64,000 nucleotides of DNA, from contig CM040120.1 of the NCBI GenBank assembly GCA_022559845.1, positions 305,696,740 through 305,760,739 on the forward strand, read 5' to 3'. Position numbers and translations under genes: made by a program. Below the pieces are notes generated by a model. It saw nothing but the letters and a program-made list of their open reading frames with translations. It searched no databases and had not been told where the DNA came from. Every line of letters begins with the position of its first letter. The stretch's first letter is position 1. Source of the DNA: Amorphophallus konjac (taxonomy: Eukaryota; Streptophyta; Magnoliopsida; Alismatales; Araceae). Of this stretch, positions 11,965-24,299 are shown one piece after another.

Positions 11965-12468
11965 GTGGGCACTGCCCGCCAATTGATCTTTCAAGTATGT
12001 GGTTCTCCTCCTCTAATCCCTTCTCCAATATATTCTACCCATCCATTTACCCTCTCTCCCTTCCTCCTCCTTCCCCATCCTCCCCATCTTGTTGCGTGCT
12101 CTCCACTGATCTCCAAAAAAAACGTCAATTTTGAAACGGAGATTTCAGTGGAAGATTACGCGGTGTTCCGTCTGTCCTCCTCCCAGGGGCATGATGCCCC
12201 TACTTCCCTTCCATTAGACTTCCTCTCTCCTAGGTTAGATTTAGGGTCCGCCGAGTCTAGGGAAGTAGAGTTTTTCGGGTCTAGTGAAGTAGGGTCTTGT
12301 TCTAGTGCATCCAACCCTTCGTCCACGCCTGAGGCGTGCCCGTTGACGCGTCATTCCAAATCCATTCCCGATAGGTTATTGCAGGATTTTGCTCAAGGAT
12401 GTCATGCTCTCCTCAAATGCCCAGAATTTGTTCAGACATCGATTGTGCTAGAAGAAGATGAGGAGTAA
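11965..12468 (+). pseudogene. Pol linker of element A, serine-rich
   Basis: An open stretch between the G-patch and RT. The first half is low-complexity (SSSFPILPI-like); from about 12120 it looks coding, with ETEISVEDYAVFRLSS, acid-rich patches and a C-terminal EFVQTSIVLEEDEE. It is in the same frame as the RT that follows, separated by a stop near 12467. I recognise no domain; by position it is the variable protease-RT spacer of Ogre-like elements. Confidence 0.5.
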
Positions 12469-12510
12469 GATGGGGTATGGAGCGATGACGGATTAGGTGT
12501 TTATGAAATC

Positions 12511-13266
12511 GTGGATGAAAAAGACCCGGTCGATCTTGAGGACAGGGATGTAGATGACACCGCCGACTTGTATGCACAAGGTTTGAAGAGGTTCGATGAG
12601 CCATCATCGACAGTGGATGAACCTACAAAGGAAGTTAATTTGGGAACTGATGAGGATCCCAAGCCTGTCATTATTTCTGCTAACCTCCCTCCTCAGGTTG
12701 AAGAGGAGTTGATTAAGGTTTTGAGGGAGTATATCGATTCCTTTGCCTGGTCATACGAGGACATGCCAGGTCTTGACCCCTCGCTGGTGGAACATCGACT
12801 GGTGCTTAAGCCAGGGGCAACACCTGTAAAATAAAAATTAAGGAGATTTCACCCCCACATGGCCTTGAGAATGAAAGAAGAAGTTGATAAATTGCATAAG
12901 GCTAGATTTATTTGAGTTGTCCTATATCCTCAGTGGGTGGCGAATATAGTCCATGTTATCAAGAAGGATGGAAAAGTATAGATTTGTATTCATTTCAGGG
13001 ATTTAAACAACGCATGTCCCAAGAATGATTTCCCGCTGCCTCACATAGATGTGCTAGTGGATAACACAGCCAGGTATGAAGCTTTATCATTCATGGATGG
13101 TTATTCAGGATACAACCAAATCCATCTAGCTCCAGAAGATCAAGAGAAAACTTCTGTCACCACGCCCTGGGGCACTTATTGCTATGTGGTAATGCCGTTT
13201 GGATTGAAGAATGCCGGTGCCACCTATCAAAGGGCGATGATGGCTATATTCCATGATATAGTTAAC
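12511..13266 (+). pseudogene. Reverse transcriptase of element A, N-terminal part only
   Basis: The translation matches Ty3/gypsy RT: EYIDSFAWSYEDMPGLDPSL (entry region), WVANIVHVIKKDGKV, ICIHFRDLNNACPKNDFPLP, EALSFMDGYSGYNQI and MPFGLKNAGATYQRAM. Stops fall at 12832 (TAA), near 12913 (TGA) and near 12979 (TAG). Homology ends after AIFHDIVN, just before the YxDD catalytic box, and the sequence changes to unrelated text (LSHVWNGLHLKCFYP). The catalytic box, RNase H and integrase are all missing, so this copy cannot work. Element C's intact-length RT gives the close comparison. Confidence 0.9.
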
Positions 13267-13389
13267 GCGGAAGGTGAGGAGCTATCTCACGTTTGGAATG
13301 GATTGCATCTTAAGTGCTTTTACCCTTAGAGTCAGGCTAGTGCAAACCCGACAGCAAGGTATCCCCCCCTTTTTTTCACGAAAGAGGAC

Positions 13390-14075
13390 CCCGAGCACGG
13401 CAATCACATACTACACGGCAACCTTGGTTGGGTTTTCCCTCTAGTATGTGACACCGTCTCTCCTTTGGCCATACCTAGGGGAAGTGAAGGTCCCTACTTT
13501 TCTTTCTTCGGCCAGGTGTAGGGGCAAGGGGTGAATCAGGGGGAGATGACCAACCTAGACACCCCAACGAGAGGTCTCAAATAGGGGCTTTCCGTTACAA
13601 CCTGATTCCGCAAGAAGAAGAGAGAAAAGAAAAATCAAAGAAAGGAGCATGAATCAAGGCAAAAGCCAACACGTCTATCAAAAGCACAAAGTGCAACGTC
13701 AAATTGCTCCAAGAAAAATAAAATATTAAACTAGGCATGGCAAGAGTGGCAGCACAATTTTCCCGCTGGACGTTATGAGCCCGGTCATATGCGTGCCTAG
13801 AGTGGAGGAAGGTTCGATGATGGACACAAGGCCCCGGCGTAATAGACCGAATCTCCAACCGGGTCGTCATAGGAATTCGAGCCCTAAAAGCTTCTATCTC
13901 TATGCTAGGCTTACCCCCCAACAGTTCATCTCTCTCTCCCTCAAAAGACTGAAACATACCCAGGGTATGGCCCTTGGAGAGGCACCGTCGTATGAACGGG
14001 GTAGGCTCGGCCAAGGTGTGTCACCCTCATTGCACGCCAAGCTCGGGGGATTCTCAGTGGAATAGGTAGGGCCCT
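13390..14075 (+). other. 3' UTR block of element A, conserved with element B
   Basis: No coding sequence. Segments align with B at 41080-41660 in the same order: TTTGGCCATRCC; GAGATGACCAACCT...GAGGTCTCAAATAGGGGC; GGCAAGAGTGGCA; GGTATGGCC...GGAG...GCACCGT; and TTGCACGCCAAGCTCGG. The order and spacing of short conserved blocks suggest a structured or bound RNA region rather than decay of coding sequence. Confidence 0.65.
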
Positions 14076-14095
14076 CATTGCCGGGGCAGAATTGG

Positions 14096-14230
14096 CTTTT
14101 TCAAAAAAAAATAGATATTTCAAAACCCGAAAAAAATCAAATATGTCAAAAGCCAAAAAAATTAGATATGTTAAAACCCCAAAAAAAATCAAATATGTCA
14201 AAATCCAAAAAAATCAGATATTTCACACCA
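14096..14230 (+). repeat. A-rich tandem motif after the 3' UTR block of A
   Basis: About five copies of an A-rich ~30-bp unit of the form AAATCAAATATGTCAAAACCC. A comparable array lies at the same place in element B (41728-41975). Confidence 0.7.
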
Positions 14231-14449
14231 TCCTTGCATGCATTGCATTTATTCTCATTGTGTCTTCGCCTACTTAATAAGGCTTCACCCCTTGACCAAA
14301 TATCAAGGATTGGTTGTTTCTAACTTGCTTCAGGCAAGGTGTTAAGCCGAAGAACAGATCTAACTTGTTTTCTTATTTTAGTGTGTGTAGAAACAGGTTG
14401 CAACACCCAAAATCCAAGACTCATAGACTTCCCTGTTCTCTTGCTCTTT

Positions 14450-14706
14450 ACGGTCTTTCATTAGACCGTTAAGCTCTTACTGACGGTCAAGTGGCAACCG
14501 CTTTCCTCAACCGTGAGCCATAGCTCACAGTTTCCATGTTCCTTCCCCTTTGCGGTCTTTTGTTAGACCGTTAAGCTCTTCCTGACGGTCAAGTGATGAC
14601 CGCTACCCTCACCCGAGAGTCGAAAAGACACAGTTTTCTGTGTTCTCTTTCTTGCGGTCTATCGCCAGACCGTTAAGTGAACTTGGCGGTCCTTTGGTAG
14701 ACCGTT
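14450..14706 (+). repeat. GC hairpin cluster, six stem-loops
   Basis: Copies at 14450-14470, 14480-14500, 14551-14572, 14582-14604, 14654-14675 and 14685-14706, of the type GCGGTCT-loop-AGACCGTTAAG and GACGGTCAAG...ACCGC. They share the stem vocabulary of element A's LTR and end ~150 bp from the 3' end of the minus-strand PMD gene. Confidence 0.8.
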
Positions 14707-14857
14707 TTCCAATTTGTGAATTTTGTTAAAATGTGAACATTCAAGCCTAAGAGAACAATTTCACTACACTTCTTTCAATCAATCATTTATTCTTTTATTC
14801 AATGATTCAAAGTACATCATATTCTCAAATAGTTCTCTACATACATAATCATGAAGC

Positions 14858-15753
14858 TTAAATCACATTCAATTTCACATCCGCGTAGGGCCGAATCTTG
14901 CGTAGTGCTCGCACGTAAGCTCGGTAGTCCTCTTCATCCTCTGTCACTTTTGCCTGCAAGGTACGGACTCGGCTGATCTCCCACATGGTCAGAGCGCTCC
15001 GGACCACCTGCTCATCCTCCTCGGTCCCCATTTTCATAGCTTGAAGGGGAGGGAAGTGTGATAGTGCTGGAACCATGGTACGGGGAAGTCCAACTTGCAA
15101 GTAGCACCGGTGAGGGTTGTAGAGTGCCAAGGTAGTGCTTCACACTAGCCGAAGATCCAATCCCAATCGTCGGGGTAGTCTAAGGGTAGTGCCCTGTAAA
15201 GCCCATGGTCGCATCACAAATTTATCAAGTGGCAAAGTGTTAATGAAGAGGCACCAATCATCCCTTGTTTTCTTATCCGCGGCTCGGCATTCAACCTGTT
15301 GAGAAAACCCAGATGCACCTCCAATGAAGAAGAGTGGGTGGCTCCCAAATATGCGGATCATTGATGGCACATCCTCCTTGGGTAGAAACTTCAATCTAAC
15401 CCCCATCCAACACTCAAGAGCTATCATAGACCCAAAAAGAGGACCCCCAAGAGAAGCTGAACTAAGGGCATCATAAAGGTAAGAGAGGATGTCCTGGGAG
15501 ATAGATAAACCCCACCACAACCCGTTGATGACACTAAGGTTTGGAATGTCCAAAAGGTGGTCGGTGGTACGAAAGTGCAAAACCCCACATAAGTAAATAG
15601 AAGTGGCTTTGGCTATAGCCTCGTTCCACCCACACTTATTTTTACAGTGGGAAGTGACCCATTGGGCCATGGGGACCAAGTTGATATGTCGAGGGCAAAT
15701 CATGGTTCTCACATCCTTCGAGTTGCGTTTGAATTCCTCCAAGATACATGAAG
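14858..15753 (-). pseudogene. Plant mobile domain protein, 3' part (locus 1, split by element D)
   Basis: Minus-strand open frame with one internal TAG (15140). The protein contains INGLWWGLSISQDILSYLYD, LGGPLFGSMIALECWMGVR, DDWCLFINTLPLDKFV and RVRTLQAKVTEDEEDYRAYVRALRK. These fit the middle and C-terminal part of the plant mobile domain (aminotransferase-like PMD family), known both from host MAIN/MAIL-type proteins and from transposable elements. Its N-terminal part lies at 28534-28860, on the far side of element D. Removing D and one target copy makes the frame run straight across the junction, so the split is by insertion alone. Function is unknown; nuclear roles in silencing are known for host relatives. 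Confidence 0.75.
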
Positions 15754-15758
15754 GGTCT
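15754..15758. other. Target-site duplication of element D, left copy
   Basis: GGTCT, against GGTCG at 28534-28538; four of five bases agree. Confidence 0.65.
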
Positions 15759-18280
15759 TGATGCGGGACGATATGCAAGCTAGACTCTATGCAACGACGG
15801 GCCTAAAGGAACAACTAAGACCAGCAACTTTGCAAAAGATTGAACAGTGTAGACTCAACACCTAAGGTTCCCAAGAAGGAAACTACGCCACTCGACAAGA
15901 AACTCTAGCTCACAGGCATCCCAAGAGAGGGAAGCACGCCGATCCGCACGGTTGAGAAACCGACAGGGTCTAGGTTGGACGACTCCACACTCGCAACTCA
16001 GACGAGTCACGGGACGGTCACACGCTCTCACCGTGGCAGTGATATAACAAATATAAGAGCTAGGCGCATATGATCTCACAAGCAGCGGCGTCAAGAAACT
16101 ATACTAAATGAGCAAGTAACACAATGGAGGGGCAGACGCATACCTCCACGCTTGGGGCGTGGGGAAGAAGCCCGGCCAAGTCACACAACCACCTGGTATA
16201 AGAGTTAAACCAGTACAAGTCAAACACGGCCCACTCCTCGCAGGGAAATAATAGGCTAAACCACGCTATCCGAGGGTCGTGCGAAGCGGGGTGACGGGTA
16301 CTAGGTCAGTGAAGCTCGTCACCCACGGTGCCGCTGCGAACTGGTCGGACTAAGTTGCTACCACGGACCGGCCTGGAACTAGCAACAAGGAACGCGAGTC
16401 TTGGCCATCAAGGATGGAGCAGCAGTCCCGGAGGGGGCAGAAAGGGACGACAACCGCTTTGAAAGAAGCTGGAAGCTGACGGCACTGGAAGGAAGTTCTG
16501 GCGTGACCTCGAATGGGCGGGTGGACTGCTGGCCAATCTGCATGGTGCTGGGAAGTAGTAGGAAGACAAGCCTGGTACGCCACCTTCTGCTTGTCCGTCG
16601 GTCATGGAACCTGGCATGGATGCTGTTGGGAATGTCCTAGAGATGCCGCTGGAGTGGCGGCTGCAACTGAGCACTGTGGAGACCGTGCCGAATTTTTGGA
16701 GCAGTCCCTGCGCTTCTGCACTGTCTATTGGCAGCAGGACAGGGGGGGACGAATGGGCTGGAACCGGGGATTCCGGGTGGCAAATGGGGCGGGGTTTTCT
16801 CTGGTGGATAGGTGAGGGTCGTGGGATGGTTGGATAGCAGTGGAGGGGTGGCAGGCAGTGGTGGTTTTGGGCATGGGAAGTGAAAACAGGTGGTGCTTAG
16901 TTCTGTAGTTCAGTGCAGTCAGAACTGAGAGCTATGAAGGTGGACGAGGTAAGCAAGGAAAGGGGTCTCAGGAAATTGAAAGAAAACTCTTGGGGATGTT
17001 TTTGGACGTGGTTAGGCAATGATCAAAATTTCAAGTCATTTGGAGACGTTTTTGGGGATGTCCCTTTGGATGGGTTTCGACTCTATCCCGGTAGACCTGC
17101 ATAGAGGTAGTCTGCGCACAAAAATGGGTTATGAAGGTGTCTTTGGCCACAGATGGATTTAGGGCGTAATATTTTATGGGGGTATGGGGGACTTATGGGG
17201 GAAGAAATGTCTAGAAGACATAAAAGCGATAACAGGACGGGAAGGGGGTGGAAAAATTCAACCTTTGTGGCTCTGTCCAGCAGGCAGACACTCAGATGTA
17301 GTCTGCCTAGGGTTTAAGGGATATGAAGGAAACTTTGTGAACAGGATGAATTAGGGCGCGGGGTTTTGAGGAGACATGGGGGGCTTGTATAGGAATAGAA
17401 GCTATGAAGGCGTGGATGGGATCTGGGGATGGGAAGGGGGCGTTCCAACCTTTTCTTCACGGCCCAGTTCTGCAAGCAGACAATCAGGGAGATGCGCAGG
17501 GCAGCAGGGATCTACCTCCTCCACGCTTGCAACACGGCCACGATCTCTGAACTCCGGGCTTGGGGAGAGGTTGGGAGGTCACCTCCCAGCAGCTTGAGCA
17601 TCAGAGAAAGAGAGAGAGAGAGCTAGGGCATCGCACCCTAGAGGAAGATGAAGAGGAAGGGAGAGTAAGAGATGGAGGGCGTCGCACCCTAGAGGGGAGG
17701 GGAGGAAGAAGAAGGAAAGGCCCTTGGCAAATGTTTTGATTTTCATTCATTCATCATTAAAATCCCTCAAGGGGGGAATACATGACAATATATAAAGCAT
17801 GGGCTCCATCTTCCCTCCTTGGAGTTTGAATTTGAACCCATTTGAAATTTGAAATCTATCGGCTCCATTTCCCCTCCTTGGAGTTTGAATGTGAACCCAT
17901 TTGAAATTTGAAATCTATGGGCTCCATTTTCCCTCCTTGAAGTTTAAATTTGAACCCATTTGAAATTTTGGGTGGGCTTTGGGCCATGGCACTCCCTTAG
18001 TCCTAGGTGGGCCTTGGGTGCCCCTAGCCCAATACCAAGAGAAGGAAGGCTTGGGCCTTATGCCCTCAAAATGACCCAATTCCCTCAACCTAGACTCTTA
18101 ATGACCTATTAACTAAATGGCCTTGAAATGGCTTACAAAATAGACACAACTTGAAATAAAAGAGAAATTAAAATCTAGCTGTCTCCGAGCCTTAACGAAG
18201 TCTGTGTGGCTCTGCGGGCCCGTTGTCGGTGGCTCGTCTGTGAGGCCTCACGTCGGTATAGGCCTTTGGTGTCCTCACCA
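15759..18280 (-). repeat. 3' LTR of element D (left copy)
   Basis: Reads TGATGCGGGACG to TCCTCACCA on the + strand, so TGGTGAG...GCATCA in element sense. It contains three ~60-bp direct units near 17800-17965 (GGCTCCAT...CCTCCTTGGAGTTTGAA). Open frames inside it are shadows; none resembles a protein. Confidence 0.9.
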
Positions 18281-18290
18281 ATTCTCCCCG
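18281..18290 (-). promoter_or_regulatory. Polypurine tract of element D
   Basis: On the minus strand CGGGGAGAAT abuts the LTR start TGGTGAG, the place where plus-strand DNA synthesis is primed. Confidence 0.6.
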
Positions 18291-18339
18291 GGCGGGAGAA
18301 ACTCGACCCCGTCGAGTAAGGGTCTCTATCGCTCTAGTA

Positions 18340-21300
18340 TCACTCGAGCAAGTCCGGATCTATCCACTCAAGCTCTGCCCGGGTGATCCATGCATCATCG
18401 GACGCCGGCCGTCCTCTCCAATGCACCAAGTAGCGGTGATACGCGCCACTCCTAGTGGTAGTCACCTGCTCATCCAGTATAGACTCTATCTGCTCACGCT
18501 GCTGAGGTGACGGGGCTGGAAGTGGACTCTCAGGGGAGGGCTCGCTCACAAGGGGTGGAGAAGGCCCAAACAACTCACCGGGGATCACTGTCGGGTCCTT
18601 ATATGTGACTAAATCTGAGACGTTGAATGTGGAACTGATACCATAGTCCTTTGGTAAATCTACAACATATACATTGGACCCAACTCGCCTCAAAACTCTA
18701 AAGGCGCCAGCACCACGTGCCTGTAGTTTCTTCACGGCTCTAGAAGGAAATCGTTCTGGTCTGACCCAGATCATGACATAATCTCCCTCCTGAAACTCAC
18801 GGGGGTGTCTATGCGCGTCAACGAACTCTTTATATCGCGCGTTGCTAGTCTCTATATGGCGACGAATATCATCATGCAAACCCCTAACATGCTCGGCAAA
18901 CAACTCTGCAGACTGCGACACTCTAGCATGCATGGGTAAGGGAACTAGATCCATTGGCTTCCTAGGTCTATATCCTGTGACAACCTCATAAGGACTCATG
19001 CCTATGAACCTATTGACTGAGTCATTATATGCAAACTCGGCAAGTGGTAAAACCAGATCCCAGTCCCTCTCGCGTTCCCTAACCAAACATCTCAAGAGGT
19101 TCCCCAAACTTCTATTGACTACCTCGGCATGCCCGTCAGTCTGGGGATAGTAGGCTGTGGAGAATTTGAGCTGAGTGCCCAACAAATGCCAAAGGGTCTT
19201 CCAAAAGTAGCTAGTGAACCGTACATCTGTATCTGACACATTGGACTTAGGAAGTCCGAATCGGCTCACTACACTAGAGAAGAATAAATGAGCAACCCTA
19301 GAGGCATCTGAAGTCTTAAAGCAAGGAATGAAGAGGGCCATCTTGGAAAATCTATCAACCACTACAAAAATAGAATCATGCTTGCGGGTGGTCCATGGCA
19401 ACCCCAAAACAAAATCCATACTAATATCCTACCACGGCCTATCGGGCACATGAAGAGGAGTATAGGGGCCAGAAACTTTCTTCTTCATCTTGGCCACAGT
19501 GCAAGTGCGACACTGGGCCACAATGCGAGCAACATCGCGTTTTAAGCTAGGCCAATAAAATCGATGCTCAACGGCCTCGATGGTCTTATTCCGACCAAAG
19601 TGGCCGGCTAGACCTCCCGCATGCATCTCCCAAGTGAGGAAGTAGCGAATTGAAGTCCGTGGAATACACAAGCGACTCCCCCGAAAAAGGTAACCGTCCT
19701 ACAAGGCATAATCAGGATGCTCTCGGGACGGTCCTGCTTGGGGGGTGGTATAAATCGGACCAAAGTCTGGACAATCCACATAGGCCTCCTTCATCCTATC
19801 CATCCCAACCACCTCTACACTCATGGTGGACAAAAGGCAAGCGCGACAACTCAGGGCGTCGGCCACCCAATTCTCCGCACCGGCCTTGTGCTTCAGGACA
19901 AAGGTATAATCCTGGAGATACTCCACCCAACGACTGTGACGAGAATCGAGCTTTTTCTGGGCATGGAGATACTTGAGCGCCTCATGATCAGAAAATATAA
20001 CAAACTCCTGGTGCAACAAGTAATGTCTCCAATGCCGAAGGACCTGCACAACCACGTAAAACTCCTTGTCATACGTGGAGTAACGCAGTTTAGCATCGCT
20101 CAATTACTCACTGAAATAAGCAATGGGGTGGGTCTCCTGGCTCAGAACACCACCAATACCAACCTCGGAAGCATCGCAAGAGACCTCAAACACCTTCGTG
20201 AAATCAGGAAGTCCAAGAATAGGTGCCTGAGTCATGCGCTCTTTGAGAAGTGCAAATGCAGCTGAGGCGGCCTTTGTCCATTCAAACGTCCCCTTTTGGA
20301 TGCAATCATTGATAGGGGCCGTGATGGAACTAAAGCCTCGAATAAAACGGCGATAGAAGGTCGCCAGTCTGTGAAAGCTACGGACATCATGAAGAGTGCG
20401 AGGCACGGGCCACTCTACAATGGCCCTGACCTTCTCAGGGTCGGCGGAGACTCCCTCGCTAGACACAATAAACCCTAAGAAAGTGACCTGACTAGTCATG
20501 AAAGCACATTTCGTAGGGTTGGCATAAAGACTCTCTCTCCGCAAGATAAGACAGACCTGGTGTAGATGGTCTAAGTGGGCTTCCCAGGTGCGGCTATAAA
20601 TGAGAATGTCATCGAAATAAACTACCACAAAGACCCCAATCAAAGGTCGAAGGACCTGGGTCATCAGCCACATAAAAGTGTTTGGGAGCATTGGTCAGCT
20701 CAAAGGGCATGACCGGCCACTCATAAAGACCATCTTTGGTCTTAAAGGCCATCTTCTACTCATCACCAGGTCTGATCCTCATCTAGTGATAGCCACTCTT
20801 CAGATCAATCTTGGAGAACATAGTGGCTCCCGCCATCATATCGAGCATATCATCAAAGCGGGGAATGAGAAATCTATACTTCACCGTGATCTTATTGATT
20901 GCACGGCTGTCGACACACATCCTCCAAGTACCGTCCTTCTTAAGAGCAAGCAATGCAGGGATGGCACATGGACTCATGCTCTCATGGAGGGATCCCCTCA
21001 TCATCAACTCCTCGACTTGACGTTGAAGCTCAGCGTGATCAGCAGGGCTCATCCTATAATGTGGCAAGTTGGGCAATGAGGACCCCAGAATCAGGTCAAT
21101 AGCATGCTGAATGTCCCACATGGGTGGAAGACCATCGGGTAAATCATCGGGAAATACATAAGCAAACTCCTGAAGGACATCAATAGCATCAGATGGGAGA
21201 TCACTCTCCGACTCTCTAACCACCTCTTGGACTACGATGGCAAAAATAGGATCCCCTTTAACAATGTCACACTCCAACTCCCGGGAGCTGACTAGCATCA

Positions 21301-21689
21301 ACCTTCTAGTCGGAGGAGCACTCGGGGCAGAGACATCCGGAGGTAAGGTCGTAGCCTTAGCCGACGATGGGGTATTGGGCCCTAGAATAGCAGGAGTCGG
21401 GGTACTAGGCCCAGTGGGACCCCTGATGGATGGACTCCTCGACTGGGACGGGTGAAGGGTAAGCCGTTGGCCATTATGGTCGAATGTGCATGTGTTTGAC
21501 CGGCCATGGAGGGTAGCATCCCAATAAAATAACCAGGGCCTTCACGGGATAATACTGCCTACTTCCATAGGCAACACATCACACCAGATCCCGTCCGGGT
21601 AGGCATAGAACTGCAATGGCACCAGACATCGCAACCTGACCGGAATAGAGGTGGAATCTACCCATGACATGCGATAGGGGGAGGCGTGG
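18340..21689 (-). pseudogene. pol of element D: protease C-term, RT, RNase H, integrase, chromodomain
   Basis: Reading leftward: the protease tail (WVDSTSIPVRLRCLVPLQ, RPWLFYWDATLHGRS), RT (GTWRMCVDSRAINKITVKYR, KIDLKSGYH, catalytic YFDDILIYS near 20610), RNase H ([18 protein letters not shown]), integrase zinc region (HAGGLAGHF...CRTC), DDE core (SMDFVLGLPW, VSDTDVRF, PQTDGHAEVVN) and a chromodomain at the end (YLVHWRGRPASDDAWITRAEL). The chromodomain would guide integration to marked chromatin. In-frame stops lie at 20783, 20756, ~20101, ~19696 and ~19426; most replace Q or W. An extra C in a C-run near 20690 shifts the frame inside RT. The copy is dead but all domains are present. Confidence 0.93.
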
Positions 21690-24060
21690 TGATGTGACAC
21701 AACCTAGGACTTAAACAAACAAGCACAATTGATGTGACACAACCTAGGACTTAAACAAACAAGCACAATCGCAATCAAACGGACCGATGTCGGCGACCGC
21801 TCACCCGATGCTCACCAAGACCTGGGGTAACTTGGCAATGCCAAGTGGAGGTTGTGTGGGCTGGGCCCTTGCTGGTAGAGGGCCAGCAAGGCCTAAGTTG
21901 ATTCCCAAGGTTAATGGCAGCCCAATTCAAGGGAGCCGGCGTCGTGCCGAGGGCACGGGTTCCACTCTTTTCCCACGGTGATCACTTATAGCAAAGGAGC
22001 TTAAGGATCGGGCTCTCATTCACGGCCAGTGGAGTTTATGAACTAATATTGAAAGAACAAGCAAAAATTAGAGCAAAGTTTGGAGCACTTACTCGATCGA
22101 TTTGAAGAAACCGGTCCCGCTCGGAGACGAGGGCGAGCGGGGAGGCGGGTGGATCCCCACACGCCGCGTCGGGGTAGCTTGACCTGCCCAAATGATTACA
22201 ATACTACACCTCTCGCAGGATGGGGATCTTGGGATGGGGGTTAAGTGATATTACAACTAAAACTACCTCCACATAGGGAGGGGCCTTTAGCCGGCCAAGC
22301 GGGGAGGGGAACTTGAGAGAGGAACACCGAAGATGGGAGGTCGCCGATTTTGTCCACGTTCTGTGGGTGCTGACAGATGATCGAAGAAATGGTTGCTGCA
22401 ACTGATGCCGAATTTTGTTGGGGATGAAACCACCTGGAAAATCTTCTTAGGAGGCGAGGGAAGTCATCCAATTTTTTTTGATTTCTTCTAGTGCCGACGC
22501 TGGTCTGGGTAGAGGCCCGAGCAGGGAGGCAGATTCTTGGACTGGCAGCTTCTAGCGGCCAACAGCAGATTGCAGATTATGTCCCGTCAGCTCCCGAACT
22601 CAAAATCAAGCACCGCCAGAGTTTTTGGAATCGTGGACGAGTCCTATTTTCATAAAAACTGACGGGGAAGCCAAACGATGCCGGAGAAGACCAGGGGACT
22701 CTGAACACTGATGACAGGTCGGTGCAGGCTGTGGGAAGCTGAACCGTGTACCCAAGGGAGAAAAATGATAACTATAGCCCACGGACGTCGATAGAAGTTC
22801 CACTTCTTGATTCTGAAAGTAGACAGGAAGAGGAACAACTTTGCAGAAGAACTTGTGGCCTGAATCTTCCAAGGTTCGTCGTGGCAGAGCTTCTACTATG
22901 GCTCAGGTGCTCAGCAGGGGCAGCTCTGCGCAGTTGTAGGAGAACGGATCTCCCGGTCAGCTCGGAGCTCGAAAGGGGACGAGACCACCGCCGTTGGGAA
23001 GAAGACAGGTAGACTCTTCCGTGGATATCTCTTGAACCTTCAGATTCTCTGGGATGTGGTCGGGGTCGCTTCTGCAAACTGCTACTTTTCTGCTGCCAGC
23101 GAACTGAAAACTGGAGGTTGAAGATGGTGGGGGGAAATGGGGTATATGGGAGGGGAAATGGAGGTGGATGAGTGTGGGGAGAACCCTGGCTGTGAGGGGG
23201 TCTAGGAGGGGGTGTTCCAAGGTGTGGGAGGGGAAGAATAGGGTCTGGAAGGGGGTCTAACAGGTGGTGGGAGGAGGAGCTACGAATTTGGGCTTGGAGG
23301 GAGAAGGAGGATGGTGGGGGGGGCACAAGTGGGTGGAGGGCATGTGAGTTTGAATTTCCTTTAATGTGGGGTGGTCAATGGTGGTCTTGGGGATGGGAAG
23401 AGGTGCCTTGGGAAGGTGGAGGGCTGCTTTGGGTAGTGGGAAGGGTGCTTGGGGAAGTGGGTGGGGTAGTTGGGGGTTGGGAGGTGGAGCTAGGATTGGT
23501 GGAAGCTCTCTTGGGACTAGGGGGTGGAGTAATGGGATGTGTGGGGAATGGGAGTGGTCTTTTATGGGGGTAGGTGGGAGAGTGGTGGTTGGGAAGGGAG
23601 GAGAGAGAAAATTTTCAAAATTGGGTGTGGAGGAGAGAGAAAGGGGAGTGAAAAAGAGAGATTAAGAGAGGGATGGGTGGGGAATCTCTCCCCTAGGGTC
23701 TCTCACCCAAAAAATAGAATCTCTCCACTAGATAAGAAGTGTAAACTCTCAAAATGATAAGTTTTTCATTCATTGATTCATTACCTTGAAATGGGGGGGA
23801 ATGGGGCCCTATATATAGGCAACCCATATTTTACAATAAGACCCTGACAATTGACTCAATGACAAATAACCGAGGGGGTAGGGGGGAGCCCTTGGGCCAA
23901 GCCCAATGAATTGGGCCCAATAGCTAACTAGACAACCTAATGACACTCAAACTTAGGGAAATAAACACAAGACCTAGGAACATGACTCAAATAAAAGGGA
24001 AAATACATCAAATGACTCAAATAAAAATTACATAGGACTCAAAATTAAATAACTAGACCA
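21690..24060 (-). mobile_element. Probable solo LTR of a related chromovirus, nested in element D
   Basis: D's protease is interrupted here and resumes at 21689. The 2371-bp block starts TGATGTGACAC and ends CTAGACCA, like D's LTR termini (TGATGC...CACCA). It carries a minus-strand TATA context (CCTATATATAGGGCCCC near 23810) and G-rich + strand sequence as in D's LTRs, but is otherwise diverged. A 40-bp tandem duplication lies at its left end (21690 and 21730). No clean target duplication is visible, so a decayed or rearranged insertion is possible. No protein-coding content. Confidence 0.6.
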
Positions 24061-24292
24061 TGCTGGATGCAACCGGGGCGAGAAGATGAGCTGTGAATGT
24101 GGGCATGGGAGGTGATGTCCCCATCACGTGGTCCACGGGGGTCAACCCTAAACGTGTCACAGTACCCGTGGAGATAGCGTTAATACAACTCTCGCAATCT
24201 ATGATCACCTTGTAGGCTTTCTCGCCCAGCTTGCAAAAGGTATGAAAAATGGTCGTGCGACGCCAGTCATCACTCACCAACGGCTGGGTCAA
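24061..24292 (-). pseudogene. Protease N-terminal part of element D
   Basis: The frame reads TTIFHTFCKLGEKAYKVIID, then CESCINAISTGTVTRLGL. It matches the gypsy protease active-site region, but the D-[ST]-G triplet reads D-C-E, so activity is unlikely. It is in a different frame from gag and is cut by the nested LTR block at 24060; the C-terminal half continues at 21689. Confidence 0.8.
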
Positions 24293-24299
24293 GATACAC

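Larger units (their letters stand above)
5417..14400 (+). mobile_element. Element A: decayed Tat/Ogre-type Ty3/gypsy retrotransposon
   Basis: In order: LTR, PBS, leader, gag with capsid and CHHC knuckle, protease, G-patch segment, linker, first part of RT, then a 3' UTR homologous to that of element B. RNase H, integrase and a recognisable 3' LTR are missing. The RT frame stops abruptly near 13266, so an internal deletion joined pol to the 3' UTR. Domain order and the G-patch fit the Ogre-like branch of the Tat clade. The right boundary is uncertain; the hairpins and PMD gene that follow may belong to it. Confidence 0.7.

Noticed and set aside
16350..16837. Overlapping frames of 77-100 codons on both strands
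   Set aside because: Inside D's LTR, mirrored at 26452-26855 in the other LTR with differing stops; shadows of repeat sequence.
21690..21769. 40-bp tandem copies taken as target duplication of the nested block
   Set aside because: Both copies lie on the same side; gypsy elements make 5-bp duplications.
22772..23326. Proline-rich 184-codon minus-strand frame
   Set aside because: Lies in the G-rich + strand of a solo-LTR-like block; the reverse strand is C-rich and gives proline in any frame.
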